This document shows, in pieces, positions 16,187 through 25,510 of a DNA stretch of 64,000 nucleotides. Origin of the DNA: Oscillospiraceae bacterium (GTDB taxonomy: Bacteria; Bacillota; Clostridia; Oscillospirales; Oscillospiraceae); assembly GCA_017457285.1 (NCBI GenBank), contig JAFTHT010000015.1:1-64000 (forward strand). The letters are read 5' to 3'. The notes beneath the pieces were generated by a model that saw only the letters and a list, made by a program, of their open reading frames with translations, made no database searches and had not been told where the DNA came from. A program made the translations under genes and the position numbers. The first letter of the stretch is position 1, and every line of letters starts with the position of its first letter.

Positions 16187-17665
16187 ATGCTGTCATCTGT
16201 TGCACTGATTATCCAGCAAAAGGCCCAGGAGCATCCTGAGAAGGCTGCCCTGATTGTAAACGATGAATATTGCAGCTACGGCCTGCTGGCGGAGCAGAAC
16301 CGCCGGGCGGCCCGGTATTTGCAGGAGAAGGGGATTCGTCCCGGCGACCGTGTTGTGGTTGAGGCGGACCATCTGTTGCCTTATGTGTATCTGTGGTACG
16401 GCATTCAGCTGCTGGGTGCCTGCTTTGTGCCTGTGGAAAAGAACACCCCCAGCGCCCGTGTGGCGGAGATTGCACGGGAGCTGGATGCCGCTGTGATGGT
16501 CACCCTGACCGCCCGGGAGGATCTGCCCGGCAGCTGGGCTCTGGATGCCATTACCCCCGAGATCCAGGCTACTTCCGATGATTTTGTGGCGGTGGAGCCT
16601 GCCGATGATTCTTTGGCGGAGATTTTGTTTACCACCGGCACCACCGGTAAGTCCAAGGGCGTTATGGTGTCCTATGCCAACCAGATTAATATTGCCCTGG
16701 CCGGTATCGAGACCACCAATATCCAGCCCGACAACAACTGGTTGATTCCCACCCCTATGAACCATGCGGCGGGTCTGCGTAAGGTGCATATCGCCATGGC
16801 TGTGGGTTCCACCTCTACGCTGCTGGAGGGCTTCCGGAACTTCAAGCTGTACTTCAAGACCATTCGTGACCATAAGGTTACCTCTCTGTATCTGCCCCCT
16901 TCGGCCATCCATCTGCTGCTGGCGGTTTGCTCCAAGGATCTGGAGAGTCTGGCCGGTCAGCTGCGGTTCATCTACTCCAGCTCCACCGCTTATCCCGAGA
17001 CCGATAAGGAGAAGATGCGCAAGCTTCTGCCCAATGTGTATATGTACAACTGCTTCGGCTGCTCCGAGGTGGGCGTGGCCTGTACCGATGAGTTCTGTGT
17101 TTCCGGCGGCTCCCAGTACACCGGCAGCGTGGGCTATCCCAACTCCCTGAGCCAGATCGTCATTGTGGACGAGGACGGCAACGAGATCGAAAATCCCTCC
17201 GCCCAGAATCCGGGTCTGTGCGCGATTCGCAGCAAGTCTGTGATGCAGGGCTACTGGAATGAGCCGGAGCAGACCGCCAAGGCGATTAAGAACGGGATGC
17301 TGGTTATGAGCGACCTGTGCTACTTTGCGCCCAATGGCGAGCTGATCCTGGTGGGCCGCAGCAACGATACCATCAACCTGGGCGGCCTGAAGGTTGCGCC
17401 TCTGGAGGTGGAAGAGGTGGTCATGCGGGCTAAGTGTGTGGATGAATGCCTGCTGATCCCGGTGGTGAAGGGCGGAAATACGGCCCTGAAGCTGCTGGTC
17501 GTCCTGAAGGAGGGCATGGAGCTGAACGAGGCTGAGATTCGGGAGCTGATCTCCAAGAATCTGGAGCCCTATAAGCTGCCCAAGCACATCGTGACCGTGG
17601 ATGAGATTATTAAGACTTTCAACGGCAAGATCGACCGGAAGCAAATGATCGCAAAATATGCTTAA
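16187..17665 (+). CDS. AMP-forming acyl/amino acid ligase (DltA-like)
   Basis: 492 residues of the ANL adenylation family. Core motifs: TTGTTGKSKG (about 148-157), NCFGCSEVG (A5), GRSNDTINLGGLKV (A8, hinge) and the catalytic Lys in NGKIDRKQ at the C terminus. It would activate a carboxylic acid or D-amino acid as adenylate and load the carrier protein at 11920. The start ATG at 16187 has ACAGGAGGG 7 bases upstream. It closes the operon before a terminator. The binding pocket does not let me decide between D-Ala and a fatty or short acyl substrate. Confidence 0.85.
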   Translation: MLSSVALIIQQKAQEHPEKAALIVNDEYCSYGLLAEQNRRAARYLQEKGIRPGDRVVVEADHLLPYVYLWYGIQLLGACFVPVEKNTPSARVAEIARELDAAVMVTLTAREDLPGSWALDAITPEIQATSDDFVAVEPADDSLAEILFTTGTTGKSKGVMVSYANQINIALAGIETTNIQPDNNWLIPTPMNHAAGLRKVHIAMAVGSTSTLLEGFRNFKLYFKTIRDHKVTSLYLPPSAIHLLLAVCSKDLESLAGQLRFIYSSSTAYPETDKEKMRKLLPNVYMYNCFGCSEVGVACTDEFCVSGGSQYTGSVGYPNSLSQIVIVDEDGNEIENPSAQNPGLCAIRSKSVMQGYWNEPEQTAKAIKNGMLVMSDLCYFAPNGELILVGRSNDTINLGGLKVAPLEVEEVVMRAKCVDECLLIPVVKGGNTALKLLVVLKEGMELNEAEIRELISKNLEPYKLPKHIVTVDEIIKTFNGKIDRKQMIAKYA

Positions 17666-17670
17666 AATAA

Positions 17671-17707
17671 ATGACCTCCCGATTCCTTATGGAATCGGGA
17701 GGTTGCT
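17671..17707. terminator. Bidirectional terminator
   Basis: GACCTCCCGATTCC-TTAT-GGAATCGGGAGGTT between convergent genes. Confidence 0.8.
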
Positions 17708-17709
17708 AA

Positions 17710-18003
17710 TTACATTTCGCCTTGGTGCTTGGAGGTCTTTTTCTTGTCGGCTGTCAGGGCCATTTCACCGTTGAGGTACATAACCAGCAGACCCAGCAGC
17801 ACCATGATGGTGGAGCACTTGATGATATAGGGAATGATGGATTTGTAAATCACAGTGCAGATAGTGGTAGCGGTATCACCGCCGATAATCAGAGCCGCGA
17901 GATAGCCAAAGAAGGTCAGACCGCCGGCCAGCAGGCACAGTGCAATGCCGTAGCCGAACACAACACGCAGGATGCTGGAGATCTTTTTGCAGATATTCTT
18001 CAT
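17710..18003 (-). CDS. Small two-TM protein paired with the TRAP permease
   Basis: 97 residues, two hydrophobic segments (about 12-37 and 52-78) and a Lys-rich tail. It follows the large permease gene by 12 bases and ends the transcript. It is too short for a normal four-helix DctQ small permease, but position and topology suggest an accessory small subunit. AGGAGG lies upstream of the ATG. Confidence 0.65.
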   Translation of the reverse strand: MKNICKKISSILRVVFGYGIALCLLAGGLTFFGYLAALIIGGDTATTICTVIYKSIIPYIIKCSTIMVLLGLLVMYLNGEMALTADKKKTSKHQGEM

Positions 18004-18015
18004 AATTTGACCTCC

Positions 18016-19374
18016 TTACAGACCCATGATGGGGAGCCAACCCATGAGGATGACTACCTCAAGGATGAACTGGGCAGCGACCCACCAGAGATTGTTGTTG
18101 AATGTTTTCTTGAAATCGGATTCAGCCAAGGTCATACCGGCGTACATACCCAGACCCAGAGGGGGAGTGATGCCGCACATAACGCCGCAGATGCAGGGCA
18201 GCATAGCAGCGACCAGCAGGGGATCGCAGCCGACGGTGGCCAGGGTGGTGATGAACATGGAACCGAAGATGACCACAAGAGAGGAGCCGGGGACAACCAT
18301 GCCCATGAAGCAGGTGATCAGGCAGATGGCGAGAACAGTGCCAAACTTGCCGAAGTTCCAGCCGGTGATAATGGCGCCCATCTCTTCAGCAACGTTCAGA
18401 TCGCCGAACAGCTCGCCGATCATGTAACCAAAGACGCACACGCCGATGGAAGGTGCGATGGTCTTCACGCCGTCGCCAAACATCTTGGCAAGACCGGGAA
18501 GGCTCACAATCTTCCGATCCTTCGCAATCAGGATGGTATAGATGGATGCCACGCCTCCGACGAACAGCAGGGTGGACTTGGAGAAGTAACTGGCACCGGT
18601 GGCGCCCAGACGGGAGGTGAAGAAGCTGTCCTTGAACAGGTAGTCCAGAACGAAGGGGGCAATGATGATCACAGGCAGCAGCAGGCCCTGCCAGCCTTCC
18701 TTCAGGGTGGTTTTCAGGTCGGGCAGTTCGTCCTTGGACATGGGCTTGACCTTGTAATACTTGCAGAAGGCCCAGACCATCAGCACACGTTGGGCGATGA
18801 ACCACAGGGAAATGCCCCACAGGATGATCCAGAACTTACCCTGGCTGATGCTGTTCTCGCCATACAAAGCGACAAAGGCGCCCATAGCGGCGACGATATT
18901 GGAAGAAGGGGGGATCATGTTGCCCATGTAGCTGGCGTTGCTCTCGATGTTGGCGGCAAGCTCAGCGGGGAAGCCGGAGCGCTTCATGGCGGGGATGGTG
19001 ATGGCACCGGTGGCCATGACGTTGCCCGGACCGGAGCCGGACAGGGCGCCCATGAAGGCGCTGGCAATCACGGCGGTATATCCGGCACCGCCGGTGATTC
19101 GACCAATCAGAGAGAGAATCACGGCGATACAGCTGTCGATGACCTTCGTTTTTGTCAGCAAAATGGACATGGCAACGAATGCCACCATGGAGTAAAGCAG
19201 GGAAGTGGACAGGGCGGCGTCGATGTAGGTCAGCACATTGCCCCAGGTGCCGGTGATGGTCAGCAACAGCAGGAAGCTGATGAACACCGCTTCGTAGACC
19301 GGCCGCTTCAGGACCACAAACCAAAGGATAATCACTGACAGCATGACGGCCAAATAAGTCAAAGAGATTGGCAT
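18016..19374 (-). CDS. TRAP-type transporter large permease (DctM-like)
   Basis: 452 residues with about 12 membrane segments. The signature stretch GALSGSGPGNVMATGAITIP (about 95-114), then MKRSGFPAELAANIESNASY and MGNMIPPSSN, is typical of DctM subunits; a second re-entrant motif GITPPLGLGMYAG occurs near residue 405. It would import carboxylates with Na+. No extracytoplasmic solute-binding protein gene lies beside it, which is unusual for TRAP systems. A divergent LysR-type gene is the likely regulator. Confidence 0.8.
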   Translation of the reverse strand: MPISLTYLAVMLSVIILWFVVLKRPVYEAVFISFLLLLTITGTWGNVLTYIDAALSTSLLYSMVAFVAMSILLTKTKVIDSCIAVILSLIGRITGGAGYTAVIASAFMGALSGSGPGNVMATGAITIPAMKRSGFPAELAANIESNASYMGNMIPPSSNIVAAMGAFVALYGENSISQGKFWIILWGISLWFIAQRVLMVWAFCKYYKVKPMSKDELPDLKTTLKEGWQGLLLPVIIIAPFVLDYLFKDSFFTSRLGATGASYFSKSTLLFVGGVASIYTILIAKDRKIVSLPGLAKMFGDGVKTIAPSIGVCVFGYMIGELFGDLNVAEEMGAIITGWNFGKFGTVLAICLITCFMGMVVPGSSLVVIFGSMFITTLATVGCDPLLVAAMLPCICGVMCGITPPLGLGMYAGMTLAESDFKKTFNNNLWWVAAQFILEVVILMGWLPIMGL

Positions 19375-19431
19375 GATGGTTTCCTTTCTTTTATTTCTGA
19401 ATAGTTATAGCATCTATTTCCGACAGGTAAT

Positions 19432-19459
19432 ATTCTACCATAAAATATATATTTGTCAA
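19432..19459 (-). promoter_or_regulatory. Promoter of the TRAP operon
   Basis: On the minus strand TTGACA (19459-19454) and TAGAAT (19437-19432), 16-base spacer. Confidence 0.75.
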
Positions 19460-19477
19460 TGAATAATTGCGGATGAC

Positions 19478-19506
19478 TTGAAAAAAATCTGGATTGGGTG
19501 TATGAT
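19478..19506 (+). promoter_or_regulatory. Promoter of the LysR-type gene
   Basis: TTGAAA (19478-19483), TATGAT (19501-19506), 17-base spacer. It sits about 20 bases from the divergent TRAP promoter, so one regulator bound here could control both. Confidence 0.6.
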
Positions 19507-19550
19507 GGGGAAGTAAGTGTGACAGGTGTTCTGAAAAAGGAGTGCGTTTT

Positions 19551-20444
19551 GTGAATTCTCGACAGCTTCAATATGCAATTCTGCTGTCCCAGGTGCGTAA
19601 TTTCTCTCAGGCGGCGGAAAAATTGAATATTTCTCAGCCTGCCCTGAGTAAGCAGATTCTCAATCTGGAGAATGAGCTTGGGGTCCGTCTTTTCGACAGG
19701 AACAGCAGTCCCCTGGCACTGACAGCGGCCGGTTCCTTCTTCCTTCGGGAGGCTGAGGCACTGCTGTACAAGGAGGATCAGCTCCTGCGGTCCATGGAGC
19801 GGTTCCAATCTGGCGAAGCGGGGGATTTGGTGATTGGCATTACGCCTTTCCGCAGTGCCTATTTGATTCCAAATGTTATCAAGCAGGTACGACAACGATT
19901 CCCTGGTATCCGGATTCGACTTCATGAAGCAGGAAGTGACATTCTTCGGAAGGAAGCAGCGGAGGGGAGATATGATTTCGCTGTTGTCAATCTGCCGGTG
20001 GACGACTCTGTGCTGGAAATTCGGGAGCTGGAGGCGGATAAGCTGGTGCTAGCGGTGCCAAGGGAGCTGCTTCATCTGATTCCTCAGGTTGCCGATGGGG
20101 ACACGATTCGTTTTTCTGATTGCGCTTCGCTTCCCTTTGCGGTGGTTGGGCAAAATCAGGAAATGCGAATCCTGTTTGACCGGCTTTGTGCCACCGCCGG
20201 ATTTACGCCCAATATCGCAGTGGAGGTAGTGGGCTTGACCACAGCCTGGAGCATTGCCCGTTCCGGCGTGGCGGCCACGATTCTGCCGTGGCAATTTGTG
20301 GAGCAGGGTACTGCCGACGCGCAGATGGTGGTGGTTGGCATCAAAGATGCGGTCTATACCCGCCGTCCTGCTATTGTCACACGGCGAGATCAATACATTA
20401 CGGCGGCGGCAGAATATGCTATTTCTTTGCTGATGGAGCCATAA
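19551..20444 (+). CDS. LysR-family transcriptional regulator
   Basis: 297 residues. The N-terminal winged helix-turn-helix (NFSQAAEKLNISQPALSKQI, about 17-36, then LENELGVRLFDR) is classic LysR; the C-terminal substrate-binding domain begins near 90 (GDLVIGITPFRSAYLIP). I chose GTG 19551 because AGGAG lies 8 bases upstream; GTG 19542 would touch that site. It probably senses a TRAP substrate or related acid and controls the divergent permease operon. Confidence 0.9.
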   Translation: MNSRQLQYAILLSQVRNFSQAAEKLNISQPALSKQILNLENELGVRLFDRNSSPLALTAAGSFFLREAEALLYKEDQLLRSMERFQSGEAGDLVIGITPFRSAYLIPNVIKQVRQRFPGIRIRLHEAGSDILRKEAAEGRYDFAVVNLPVDDSVLEIRELEADKLVLAVPRELLHLIPQVADGDTIRFSDCASLPFAVVGQNQEMRILFDRLCATAGFTPNIAVEVVGLTTAWSIARSGVAATILPWQFVEQGTADAQMVVVGIKDAVYTRRPAIVTRRDQYITAAAEYAISLLMEP

Positions 20445-20475
20445 AAAATCCTTCCCGGCTGGGAAGGATTTTTTA
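20443..20475. terminator. Bidirectional terminator
   Basis: AAAAAATCCTTCCC-GGCT-GGGAAGGATTTTTT; it overlaps the stop codons of both convergent genes. Confidence 0.85.
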
Positions 20476-21777
20476 TGCGGTTTTCGCTTTACGCTTGAAT
20501 GTATAAATCAAATATACGGTGTTCAGGATACTGGTCAGCAGCACCACAGTCACGGTTGCCAAAGCAGCGCCCATGGGGCCCCACCAGCGGATAAACAGGA
20601 AGTCCGCTACCACGTTTACGAGGCCGGAAAAAATTGCTACGACCAAATTGAACTTCAGCTTACGCTGGGTCACCAGCAGATTGCCGGACAGGATGCGGAA
20701 TGTGCCGGATATGAAGAAATTTGCTGTGAGCAGCCGGAAAATCGGAACCACATCCATGTATGCCGCACCAAAAATCAGCCGGATTATCCAGGGGGCAAAA
20801 CCGATGAGGGTCCCACAGACCAGTAGATTCAGCGCACCTAATCCCAAGACCGTCTGCTTATACCGCTTCAGACACCAGGCGCCATCATTTTGGTGCTGGG
20901 CGAAATAGGGATAGATGTAGGTAACCAGCGCGGTGGGGATGAAGGGGAGGGCGGAAGGAATGATGGTGGCGACTCGGTAGCTGGCCAGGATGGTTTCTTC
21001 CGGGTCAACGATGCCGAGAACGAAAATATCCAGCAAATACAGCAGCTGCGAAAGACCGGTATTGCACATGGAAACGAAGGCAATATTACGAAGGGCTTTG
21101 CGCTCCGGGCGGGACAGCGGTGCATCTTTATGGAGCAGCCGAACCTTCAGCCATTTGAAGCCAAGAATAACGGTCACCAAATAGGCCACATAGTAGCCCA
21201 GAATCATGCCCTTTTCCCGGAACAAAATGGCACCGACAATGGAGATTCCCAGTACCACCACGGAATCAATCATATTCAGCTTGGCAAAGTCCTGGTTTCG
21301 CTTCTGCGAACGAAGGTAAGAGGAAATCAGGTCAAATAGAAGCCGCAGGACGGGCAGGACGCACAGTAGCCGCAGCAGTTCCCCGGCACCCTGGATTTTC
21401 AGCGGAACGAATGTGCCGGTAATCAGCAGCGCAATGGCAATCAGCAGGTCGAAGGTCAGACCGAATCGGGTGGCATAGCTGCAGACTCGGCGGGCGTAGT
21501 CCTCGTCACCGGTTTTTTCGCTGCACATTTGCAGGACAGCGGAGGCAACACCCAGACCATTGAGCAGGATGATGATGCTGTAGATGTTCCAGGCGTGGGT
21601 GAAGATGCCATACTCCTCTTTGCTGAGGATTCGGACGATGATGACACTGCTCAGGAAGGTGATAATCCGGTTCACCACGCTGCCACCAAAAATGTGGAAA
21701 AAACCGGTTTTGGCGAAGCGGGAAATGGTTGTATTGATTTTTGACATCTTCATATTCTTTGCGAAGAAGCCCCGCAA
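20473..21777 (-). CDS. Polysaccharide flippase (Wzx/MVF-like)
   Basis: About 434 residues with 12-14 hydrophobic segments and the Wzx-type N terminus (FAKTGFFHIFGGSVVNRIIT). It flips the undecaprenyl-linked repeat unit to the outer face. The start is uncertain: TTG 21777 has GAGGTG 6 bases upstream; GTG 21786 and ATG 21756 are alternatives. It is the last gene of the exopolysaccharide operon and begins 21 bases after the preceding stop. Confidence 0.85.
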   Translation of the reverse strand: MRGFFAKNMKMSKINTTISRFAKTGFFHIFGGSVVNRIITFLSSVIIVRILSKEEYGIFTHAWNIYSIIILLNGLGVASAVLQMCSEKTGDEDYARRVCSYATRFGLTFDLLIAIALLITGTFVPLKIQGAGELLRLLCVLPVLRLLFDLISSYLRSQKRNQDFAKLNMIDSVVVLGISIVGAILFREKGMILGYYVAYLVTVILGFKWLKVRLLHKDAPLSRPERKALRNIAFVSMCNTGLSQLLYLLDIFVLGIVDPEETILASYRVATIIPSALPFIPTALVTYIYPYFAQHQNDGAWCLKRYKQTVLGLGALNLLVCGTLIGFAPWIIRLIFGAAYMDVVPIFRLLTANFFISGTFRILSGNLLVTQRKLKFNLVVAIFSGLVNVVADFLFIRWWGPMGAALATVTVVLLTSILNTVYLIYTFKRKAKTA

Positions 21778-21798
21778 AATAATCACCTCGTGTTTGGT

Positions 21799-23049
21799 TT
21801 ACAGTTTTTCAGTCACGGACAATTCCTCTAAAAACTTTTGGAAATTGGTGACAGCGTCATAGTCCTGCTGGGATTTTGTTTTGGCGTTGGTCCGAAGGGA
21901 ATGATATTCCAGTTCGGGCATATTCATCACGTTCAAAATCGTATCCACCAGCGATTGAATTTCGAAGTTTTTGTCCAGAAGGAATCCGGAAATTCCATCG
22001 TCGAACAGTTCGGGGGTCCCATCCACGGCGGTGGCGATGGCGGGGATACCGAAGCTCATGGCTTCCATGATAGAAACCGGGGAGCCTTCTTTTTCGCTCA
22101 GGTTCACAAGAATGTGGAAGGGCTGCGTCTGGTAGGTGTCGATGACACGGGCTCTGGCAATCTCGCCGGTGAACTCGGCTGTAACATTGGGGGGCAGCAT
22201 GGCGGCGGCGTGGCGCTCCAGCGACAATTGCCCATCGCCGTTGCCGATGTGGGTCCAATGAATCGCCCGGTCGTGAATCTGGCTCAGGGCGTCTACCAGC
22301 CGATTCAGCCGTGTTGCCGGGGTTGTTTTGGAGTGGGTCAAAATTCGCAGGGTGTTGCGGTTTACGGTTGGATTCAGGAATCCTGTATCCGGAACCCCGA
22401 GATGATGAACGCGGATTTTGTGGAAAACTCCATAGCGTTCCTCCAGATATTCCTTTCCGTGGTGGGAAATGACCGCTACTGCGTCCAAATTAGCGTAAAT
22501 TTGCCGGTGGAAGGGGATGAATCGTTGCTTATGCCGCTCCAGGTAAAGGTCAAAGCCTTGGGCGCGGGAGATGGTGAAGCATTCCCCGTTCAACTTTTGA
22601 TTCAGACGGATGGTGGCGTATGCGGAGGTATGGAGCCAGTAACTATAAATCGCGGTGGGGTGATATTCCTTATGCCGCCGAATCCAGCGATAAGCCAAGG
22701 CGGCCCGGTGATTGGCGCAAAGGGAGGTGGCGAAAATCTGACGCAGTTTGCGGAAGGAAAAGTTCTTCCGGCGGAACAACTGCTTTAACTCCCGGTAGAA
22801 CATCCGGTCGGTGAGGGTGCGGGGGAGGGCGGCGATAATTGAAAGGAAATCTCCGCTCAGGGTGTAGTCTTTCAGAATCTCAATGGTTGGGTCAGTAATT
22901 TTATGTTTGGCAGTTCGGCCCCGACGGCAGGCCGTCACAACAAGGACCTGGTCGAAATGATCCTTATAAAGGGGAAATTCATATTCAAGGAGTGGTTCAT
23001 GGTTGCTGTAGGGGAATCCTTGAGGGAACATGACCAGTAATTTTTTCAT
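21799..23049 (-). CDS. Glycosyltransferase family 4
   Basis: 416 residues, GT-B fold. The C-terminal nucleotide-sugar site reads EKEGSPVSIMEAMSFGIPAI followed by TAVDGTPELF (about 340-370), the E-x7-E motif of GT4. The N terminus (LVMFPQGFPY) lacks a signal peptide. It would add a sugar to the lipid-linked intermediate on the cytoplasmic face; neither donor nor linkage is readable. Confidence 0.85.
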   Translation of the reverse strand: MKKLLVMFPQGFPYSNHEPLLEYEFPLYKDHFDQVLVVTACRRGRTAKHKITDPTIEILKDYTLSGDFLSIIAALPRTLTDRMFYRELKQLFRRKNFSFRKLRQIFATSLCANHRAALAYRWIRRHKEYHPTAIYSYWLHTSAYATIRLNQKLNGECFTISRAQGFDLYLERHKQRFIPFHRQIYANLDAVAVISHHGKEYLEERYGVFHKIRVHHLGVPDTGFLNPTVNRNTLRILTHSKTTPATRLNRLVDALSQIHDRAIHWTHIGNGDGQLSLERHAAAMLPPNVTAEFTGEIARARVIDTYQTQPFHILVNLSEKEGSPVSIMEAMSFGIPAIATAVDGTPELFDDGISGFLLDKNFEIQSLVDTILNVMNMPELEYHSLRTNAKTKSQQDYDAVTNFQKFLEELSVTEKL

Positions 23050-23073
23050 TTTACTTCACCAACTCTCTGTTTG

Positions 23074-24171
23074 TCAGGGGAGGTTTGTGATGGTACTCCA
23101 GTCTTCGAGGGCACTTTGGTACTGCGATGCGAAACTGTTTTGCAGGAAGAAAGCATTGATGAACCATGCTCCAAAGATTATCGCAAACAAGGAGGTCATG
23201 CAAACCTTGTTCCACCGTTTAGACATGGACCGCAGGATGTATGGGATGATAAATACATAACCAATCTTCAGCATATCAAAAACGCGGAAAGGCAGGAACA
23301 TGGCGCCGGAATTCAAAATCAGAATGAAGATACAGGCCGCGTAATTCAGATATACATGGGCGTTGCGGTTTAGATTCAGAATCTGATCGTAGAACAGCCA
23401 GCAGATAAAGCATATGACACCGGTCATGATGGTGTTGATAAGCGCCAGACCCTTGAATTCGTAGCTGCTGCCGGCGATGAGAACCATAATGCTCTTCATC
23501 ACGACCTGAATGGCCGGGGTGAGCAGAATGGCGAAAATCAGGAACAGAACATAGTTGTTCTTGGGCAGTCGCATTTTGCAGATAAAATATATCGGGATAT
23601 TGATAAGGGCGATGCTGTGGAACAGGGTAGAGAGCAGAAACAGCGACAAAATCTGGATTTCTTTTTTTAGAGATTTCTTGTCTGCGCCCATTTTGGCCCA
23701 GGCAATCAGACAGATACCCTCGGCAATGGACTGCCGGAGGGAGGAGTAGCAATCGAAATAGACGAACAGCATGAAGAAGGTCAGAATGCTCCAGGCGGTC
23801 CAGATGGATCCCTTATAAAGGGCGTAGCTGACGCAAGCCATGAAAATCAGGGAGTGGACGAACAGGAACCAGAAATAGGGGACCTTCAAAGAGGAGAAAA
23901 TCTGCATGAACCAGAAAAACAATAATTCGAATTCCCGATAGTTGTTGTTCTTCGCGGCTTCCTGGTAGGCGGTCCAATAGGATCCATAGTAAAGACTGTC
24001 AACACCCACATTCCAACGGGTGGCTGCCACAAAGGTCAGGGGAAGAAGAACAAAAAAAGCCGTCCTGAAATTTTTGAAGCGCCGTGCCTCGGGATAATCC
24101 AGCATAGAATATGTAGTTGAAAATTTCTTGCACAGAATCAACGTCAGTGCAATGGAAATGGCATAATACAT
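23074..24171 (-). CDS. EpsG-family polysaccharide polymerase
   Basis: About 365 residues with 10 or more membrane segments. The segment NVGVDSLYYGSYW, an FFWFMQIFSSLK stretch and a YFDCYSSLRQSIAEGICL region match EpsG/Wzy-like polymerases. It would join repeat units outside the membrane. I chose ATG 24171 with GGGAG 7 bases upstream; a start eight codons earlier is possible. The 183 bases between this start and the next gene upstream hold no feature that I can name. Confidence 0.8.
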   Translation of the reverse strand: MYYAISIALTLILCKKFSTTYSMLDYPEARRFKNFRTAFFVLLPLTFVAATRWNVGVDSLYYGSYWTAYQEAAKNNNYREFELLFFWFMQIFSSLKVPYFWFLFVHSLIFMACVSYALYKGSIWTAWSILTFFMLFVYFDCYSSLRQSIAEGICLIAWAKMGADKKSLKKEIQILSLFLLSTLFHSIALINIPIYFICKMRLPKNNYVLFLIFAILLTPAIQVVMKSIMVLIAGSSYEFKGLALINTIMTGVICFICWLFYDQILNLNRNAHVYLNYAACIFILILNSGAMFLPFRVFDMLKIGYVFIIPYILRSMSKRWNKVCMTSLFAIIFGAWFINAFFLQNSFASQYQSALEDWSTITNLP

Positions 24172-24354
24172 TGTGATGACTCCCGTTCTCAACATAAATC
24201 ACGCCTCAATTCTTTCTGAGACAGTGGCCGAATCCCATTGCCGGCACCCGTTTTCGTTTCCAAATGGGAACAATTGGGCTGGAGGCGATGTTGAACGGCA
24301 AATCTCTGATTCTCGGGATGTCTGAAAGCGACATATCGTAATGAGTTCACGGAA

Positions 24355-25500
24355 TCACTCCTTCGCGTCCCCGTGCTTTCTCAGATAATAGGCCTGGAGC
24401 CAGGGGGCGGTGGTGTTGATATCATAGCCAGCGGCTTTTATTTCTTCGTAGGTGTCTCGTCGTGGTTGGGTTGCGGCGTTGATCAGGGCTTCGCCCCAGG
24501 TGGAGCAGGATGCTTCCAGGGATACATAATTTACCATGTTGATGGCGTTCATTTCCTCGGTGAGTCCCTGGCTGACCACGCAGTGCAGTCCGCCTGCCTG
24601 GGCCTCGATGGCAGTTACGGGAAGTCCTTCCCAGAAAGAGGGGAGAACGAAAGCATCTGCCGCCTGCAAAAGCTCCGGCACATCGGTTCGCATCCCGAGA
24701 AAACGGGTGTGGGCTTCGATGCCGTAGGCTTTTGCTTTGGCCTTCACTTCTTCCTCACAGGGGCCTTCGCCGGCAAACACAAATATAACATCCTTGCGGT
24801 GCTTCAGCATTTCCTGTAATACATCCATCAGGAAGGTCTGGTTTTTTTCTGGACGGAACCGGCCCACGCAGATGATGGCAAGATTCTCGCCTAAATTTAA
24901 TTCCTGGCGTTTTTGAGCCCGGATTTCCGGACGGAAGCGGAACCGCTCAGCATCCACTGCGTTGGCCAGGACCTGAACCTTGCCGCTGTCAATCAGGGAT
25001 TGGGGGTAGAACCAGTGCATCGCCCCTTTGGAGCAGGCGAAGAAGTCTGTGGCATGGCGGCTGATGGATTTTTGGAGCAGGTCGGTGACCTTTCCCAGGT
25101 GGCCGGCTTTGCCCCGGGTGCTGTGGCTATGGGAGATGCGGCAGGTGACGCCGTATTTTTTTGCGATGGGCATATAAATGGAGGCGGTATTGGTCATGTG
25201 GCCGTGAATGACCTTGTACTCCTGATGTTCCTTGAAAAACCGATGCAATGCCCGCAGATAGGAGAAAATGCGCCAGTAATAGACATGGTTTTCGTCCTTC
25301 AGGGCGGGCATTTCGTAAATTCTGCCACCGAGGGAACGAATCTCGTCATTATAGACGGCCTCACGACCGTAGTGAGCCAAAAAGTCGAACTGGACCTTTT
25401 CCCGGTCTATATGGCGATAGAGATTCATCAGCATCGTTTCGATGCCACCGCGATCCATGCGGCCTACGATTTGAAGAACACGAATCGGTTGGTTTTGCAT
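24355..25500 (-). CDS. Glycosyltransferase family 4 (EpsF-like)
   Basis: 381 residues. The N terminus VLQIVGRMDRGGIETMLMNL is the EpsF/GT4 pattern with the glycine-rich acceptor loop; GRFRPEKNQ (about 212) and FWEGLPVTAIEAQAGG (about 295-310) form the donor site. It acts second or third in repeat-unit assembly. It lies 10 bases downstream of the sugar transferase gene, in the same operon. Confidence 0.85.
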   Translation of the reverse strand: MQNQPIRVLQIVGRMDRGGIETMLMNLYRHIDREKVQFDFLAHYGREAVYNDEIRSLGGRIYEMPALKDENHVYYWRIFSYLRALHRFFKEHQEYKVIHGHMTNTASIYMPIAKKYGVTCRISHSHSTRGKAGHLGKVTDLLQKSISRHATDFFACSKGAMHWFYPQSLIDSGKVQVLANAVDAERFRFRPEIRAQKRQELNLGENLAIICVGRFRPEKNQTFLMDVLQEMLKHRKDVIFVFAGEGPCEEEVKAKAKAYGIEAHTRFLGMRTDVPELLQAADAFVLPSFWEGLPVTAIEAQAGGLHCVVSQGLTEEMNAINMVNYVSLEASCSTWGEALINAATQPRRDTYEEIKAAGYDINTTAPWLQAYYLRKHGDAKE

Positions 25501-25510
25501 ACGATTTCTC

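Noticed and set aside
24172..24354. Possible small gene between glycosyltransferase and EpsG genes
   Set aside because: No frame of useful length with a ribosome site on either strand.
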